Below, one piece after another: positions 62,901-64,000 of a stretch of 64,000 nt of DNA. Position numbers and translations under genes: made by a program. The stretch is from Pseudomonas nabeulensis. GTDB taxonomy: Bacteria; Pseudomonadota; Gammaproteobacteria; Pseudomonadales; Pseudomonadaceae. The stretch is from contig NZ_QUZT01000039.1 of assembly GCF_004682045.1 (NCBI RefSeq), positions 1-64,000 on the forward strand, given 5' to 3'. The notes beneath the pieces are model-generated. The model searched no databases. It was not told the DNA's origin and saw only the letters and a list, made by a program, of their open reading frames with translations. Positions within the stretch are counted from its first letter, which is position 1, and each line of letters starts with the position of its first letter.

Positions 62901-64000
62901 AGAGGATGAGGCGTGGGGTCGTCGCCCAGGGTGAGTGTCAGGGCGAAAGCGTCCGGTAGAAAACCGTTCAGTCCATGGCGGTTGATGCGTGTCAGGCTGT
63001 CGGGGCGCAAAACGGTATCGAGTATGGCTTGGCCTCGAGGCGTCAGGGTTTTACTCAACAACCGCAGGTCGGCTTCATTTCGCAGGCCCAGCATCAGGCT
63101 CTGGCTCAGCCGGCTTTGTTGGCTTTCCAGGAACACACGGGGCAGGGTGCGCAGGTCGTGCTGGACGAACGACAACATCACTTGATCGATGATGGCATTG
63201 ACGGTGCGGGTGTTAAGGCTGTTCAAGCGCTTGGCCGCGCCTTCTTCACGCGGGCCGTAGAAGCCGATGTAGGACGACTGCGTGATCGGCCCGGCCTGAT
63301 TGGCCAGGCGTTCGATAAAGTGTTCCACCAGGTTCAGCGATTTCAGGGGCAGGCGCTCCTCACGCTCCTGGGTTGGGGTGTCGTAAGTGTTGATATGAAC
63401 CTCGTCGCTCTTGAGGTCCTGTTGGCGTTTTTCCAGTTCGGTATTTAACGCATGAGTCACCAGGCGGCGCAGTGTCGGCGCGCTGCTGCGCTCCAGCGCC
63501 AGTGCCGCGGTGGCAGCCTGCAATGGCAGCAAGCGCTGCTTGGAATGCTCGGCCTGCACCGTGGATGGCCGGCCATTTCCACTGCTCACCGGGTGGAGGG
63601 TCCAGCGTCCGCCGGTGTCCAGCGTCAGTAAACGGTTATCGAGCATCGCGCGCAGGTCCAACGCGTGATCGAGCAAGGCATCCAGATCGACTGTGCCATT
63701 GCTGCGCCTATACAGCCCCAGGGCGTACTCCAGGTTGCTCAGTTGCTTGGTTGCAATGTCCTCGATCATCTCCTGAAACACGCCGCTGGCGATGGGCAGG
63801 CCAGTGACTTGTACCTGGTCAAGACCGATAAACAGGCTGTGCTCTTCCTGCGACACAACATTCAATAGCTCATCTTCATGGCCGGAAGCCTTGAGCATCG
63901 AACGCAAGGTGTCTTTCAGGTCATCCATATCCTTGAGCACCTGCAGCCCGCGGGCCTGGGTATAGAGGTAGGCGTAGCTATCGCTGATCATCAAGGTGCC
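59969..64000 (-). CDS. Large dermonecrotic-toxin-like protein, copy 3, with HExxH (5' end outside window)
   Basis: The frame is open past the right edge of the window, so the N-terminus is missing; at least 1343 residues are present. It shares family landmarks with copies 1 and 2: LPVWLGLASPAEQ (about 62.5 kb), LYAPYSPLYPLKEYQ (about 61.75 kb) and the GAFVPLAGKVYPVRKAGEHW beta segment (about 61.05 kb). Unlike them, its C-terminal part has IYLLNPFFD followed by LIHELSHLKCLTEDMAYLD (HELSH at 60356-60370). HExxH with a nearby TED-AY pattern resembles aspzincin (M35-type) metalloproteases, which would make this copy a zinc protease effector (inference). No signal peptide can be judged. Confidence 0.68.
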   Translation of the reverse strand, partial: GTLMISDSYAYLYTQARGLQVLKDMDDLKDTLRSMLKASGHEDELLNVVSQEEHSLFIGLDQVQVTGLPIASGVFQEMIEDIATKQLSNLEYALGLYRRSNGTVDLDALLDHALDLRAMLDNRLLTLDTGGRWTLHPVSSGNGRPSTVQAEHSKQRLLPLQAATAALALERSSAPTLRRLVTHALNTELEKRQQDLKSDEVHINTYDTPTQEREERLPLKSLNLVEHFIERLANQAGPITQSSYIGFYGPREEGAAKRLNSLNTRTVNAIIDQVMLSFVQHDLRTLPRVFLESQQSRLSQSLMLGLRNEADLRLLSKTLTPRGQAILDTVLRPDSLTRINRHGLNGFLPDAFALTLTLGDDPTPHPLANCFVLTERGGVDPQRSGQAQLWTPRNGHETFLSIEALRTHLQQRLDDPRTRVPLLENLHITRQAPHQVYRLGPLQRIDGNLLDDRQQSYRLYLNDAIDYLMTMKLGPRQLQDCLDALMQQSPPTNLARATAVAQSIILQQALPVWLGLASPAEQIQHAELMEQYRLSAAGDRDYLHGIPQLRTHVAARLSELLEARYPGQGLSPDNVMIPERRALEGDQQTLTDFALRHHPDLQGTDIRPHSRTATPLPPALNASAVVQMVQQLGLESTYSTWFAEHLPAETEDARERRRLFCRQLPWQMLTFAHEEKLEERLSANAWSLIQQVFDMPDGVARSAVAGANAIIRPLELIATEGATPALVNAVYLITPPTGESGPWVLYAPYSPLYPLKEYQREEDLIREISTPGALQNWILRRLDDPHQATYRHLLPQQVSPSASEVRVGRSPILGNILWRLFKDNIQLLMKLSASQFDKLGGPEWHSLANLLREGPAAAVEFIQGKLRFPLVVWRSYKILKVAMEDLQQQRFVRGFRGVIRGLAQLASLRKELASSPEPSPPLPANRPLEWEDESTLPAITLADLNVTDPSRTHLQALENHGVALTDLVHNATSHVYEDKASVGAFVPLAGKVYPVRKAGEHWRLSDGEQHGPYVRCDTANKWVLDLDKHHPRFGKTLSRHSHRYYTRVAERQAMNIEAIGMRAIAAMSSWRAQAINEALNVATYYAVNCKRNILNYAKIRDPGSRMGRFFTELFGVLTLAPAQLQKIEDCVDEVLGDLVHHSLTSPDSMRFVCGTANLADASTFAFTLPDDADQKIYLLNPFFDPPFDIYENRLNTPFNIVAHARAAVLIHELSHLKCLTEDMAYLDSMRPFPDLINMSIRGAPVLKTQLVDLRDTALSVLTPASLLFKSWNEWVSAWEDFGMSRDSTSVKRKVLQTTGTRTLDDARQIFMTDPDKRIATILGNADSVTYLITQVGRMLDLGA

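Overview
The window looks like chromosomal DNA of a fluorescent pseudomonad (Pseudomonas fluorescens group). The gene content is typical of that group (cti, metH with cobW-cobN, cysI with a DUF934 gene, rhomboid/DUF1315/DUF2797/pepN/zapE, gnd-zwf, a complete fap functional-amyloid operon). The DNA is GC-rich with long antisense shadow frames, and it carries the inverted GGGAGGGGGCTTGCCCCC-type REP/REPIN repeats common in these genomes. No tRNA, rRNA, insertion sequence, prophage or CRISPR array was seen.

Layout. 1-5.7 kb: poxB, an Old Yellow Enzyme homologue divergent from its probable MerR-type regulator, then cysI with an overlapping DUF934 gene. 5.9-9.8 kb, accessory: a 37-aa membrane peptide, a truncated periplasmic-binding-protein remnant, a large secreted subtilase-like protein that appears to have lost its catalytic triad and ends in a chitin-binding-like module, and a DUF2970 gene. 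9.8-14.6 kb: a 1584-aa protein of the large Pseudomonas dermonecrotic-toxin-like (DUF6543-type) family. 14.7-21.6 kb: metH, cti, nfuA. 21.6-31.4 kb: cobalamin block. Two cobalamin riboswitches point away from each other, one driving cbtB-cbtA-cobE-cobM (minus strand), the other cobW-cobN-chlI/D (plus strand). 31.5-43 kb: housekeeping genes (DUF1853, nadK, phosphoesterase, rhomboid, DUF1315, DUF2797, pepN, zapE, GNAT) and a CptA-type phosphoethanolamine transferase. 43.5-46.9 kb: gnd-zwf-HAD in a tightly coupled operon. 47-51.7 kb: a second toxin-like giant. 52.3-58.6 kb: a VpsR/NtrC-like sigma-54 activator beside fapABCDEF, which has a recognisable -24/-12 promoter. 58.9-64 kb: a FecR-like gene with no sigma-factor neighbour and a third toxin-like giant, cut by the window edge, with an HExxH motif.

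The most striking element is at the end of the chlI-like gene. An A AAA AAG slippery heptamer, a TAG stop 3 nt later and an 11-bp stem-loop starting 5 nt past the heptamer fit a programmed -1 frameshift. The shift leads exactly into the frame of the VWA (ChlD/CobT-like) domain, so one gene could give both a 332-aa AAA+ subunit and a 551-aa AAA+-linker-VWA subunit of the aerobic-type cobalt chelatase, working with CobN encoded just upstream. Other points of interest are the three paralogous giant toxin-like proteins in 64 kb, the degenerate subtilase, and the sigma-54/activator/enhancer-like arrangement at the fap locus.
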